Positions 63,997 to 64,000 of a DNA stretch of 64,000 nt are shown one piece after another. Position numbers and translations under genes: made by a program. The notes beneath the pieces are model-generated. The model saw only the letters and a list, made by a program, of their open reading frames with translations. It was not told the DNA's origin and searched no databases. This stretch comes from Rummeliibacillus pycnus (lineage in GTDB: Bacteria; Bacillota; Bacilli; Bacillales_A; Planococcaceae): NCBI RefSeq assembly GCF_002884495.1, contig NZ_KZ614145.1:62001-126000 (forward strand), read 5' to 3'. Each line of letters begins with the position of its first letter. Positions within the stretch are counted from its first letter, which is position 1.

Positions 63997-64000
63997 TTGT

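Overview
The window is a low-GC (roughly 35 % by eye) Firmicutes chromosome segment from a spore-forming member of the Bacillales. Evidence: strong Shine-Dalgarno sequences, dense rho-independent terminators, TTG/GTG starts, CcpA, a tyrS T-box, two alpha/beta-type small acid-soluble spore proteins and a CotD-like coat protein. From about 10.3 kb to the end, gene order largely follows the yt* region of Bacillus subtilis (ytfP, murJ/ytgP, ytzG, ytzE, pepV, dat, ytlQR, trmB, ytnP, ytzB, ytoP, ytpPQR, sftA, murC, ytxGH, aroA, ccpA, acuABC, acsA, tyrS, rpsD, ytrP, ytsP, hisJ, ezrA, nifZ, thiI, sspA). Several differences (no ytmP, an extra FtsA-like gene, a CstR locus, a class A PBP next to tyrS) suggest a Lysinibacillus/Ureibacillus/Rummeliibacillus-type genus rather than Bacillus sensu stricto; this assignment is inference.

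Region 1 (1-9.7 kb) is accessory. It has the tail of an unknown protein, an ApbE flavin transferase and a heme-type ferric-reductase-like membrane protein, then a two-component system, a polysaccharide deacetylase, a DedA protein, an UgtP/MGDG-synthase-like glycosyltransferase and a second DedA, which together look like an envelope glycolipid module. After that come a gene cut by an in-frame amber codon, a decayed stretch with pseudogene and mobile-element-like remains, and a DUF2231 membrane protein. A GC-rich intergenic repeat of a kind common in Bacillaceae lies at about 10.0-10.2 kb.

Region 2 (10.3-29 kb) is conserved housekeeping: the lipid II flippase MurJ, a pseudouridine synthase, peptidases, D-amino acid aminotransferase, lipid kinase, tRNA methyltransferase and small redox/RNA-binding proteins. 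It is interrupted by a large secreted or anchored beta-helix protein built from two tandem copies of one module, preceded by a fragment that looks like a decayed relative.

Region 3 (29-50 kb) holds chromosome partition (SftA), cell wall (MurC, a class A PBP broken by one amber codon), stress proteins YtxG/YtxH, a minus-strand FtsA-like actin homologue with C-terminal beta-grasp-like repeats, DAHP synthase/chorismate mutase, CcpA, the acuABC/acsA acetyl-CoA synthetase control locus and T-box-regulated tyrS.

Region 4 (50-64 kb) has a BtuF-like cytosolic binding protein and a divergent sulfur-stress locus (glutaredoxin and rhodanese one way; CstR-type repressor, rhodanese and a TauE/SafE exporter the other) with candidate operators inside both promoters. 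It continues with DUF1232, cotD, rpsD, a GGDEF/GAF protein, free Met-sulfoxide reductase, histidinol phosphatase, ezrA, the nifZ-thiI 4-thiouridine pair and two tandem sspA-type genes with sigma-G-like promoters. No rRNA, tRNA or CRISPR array was seen.
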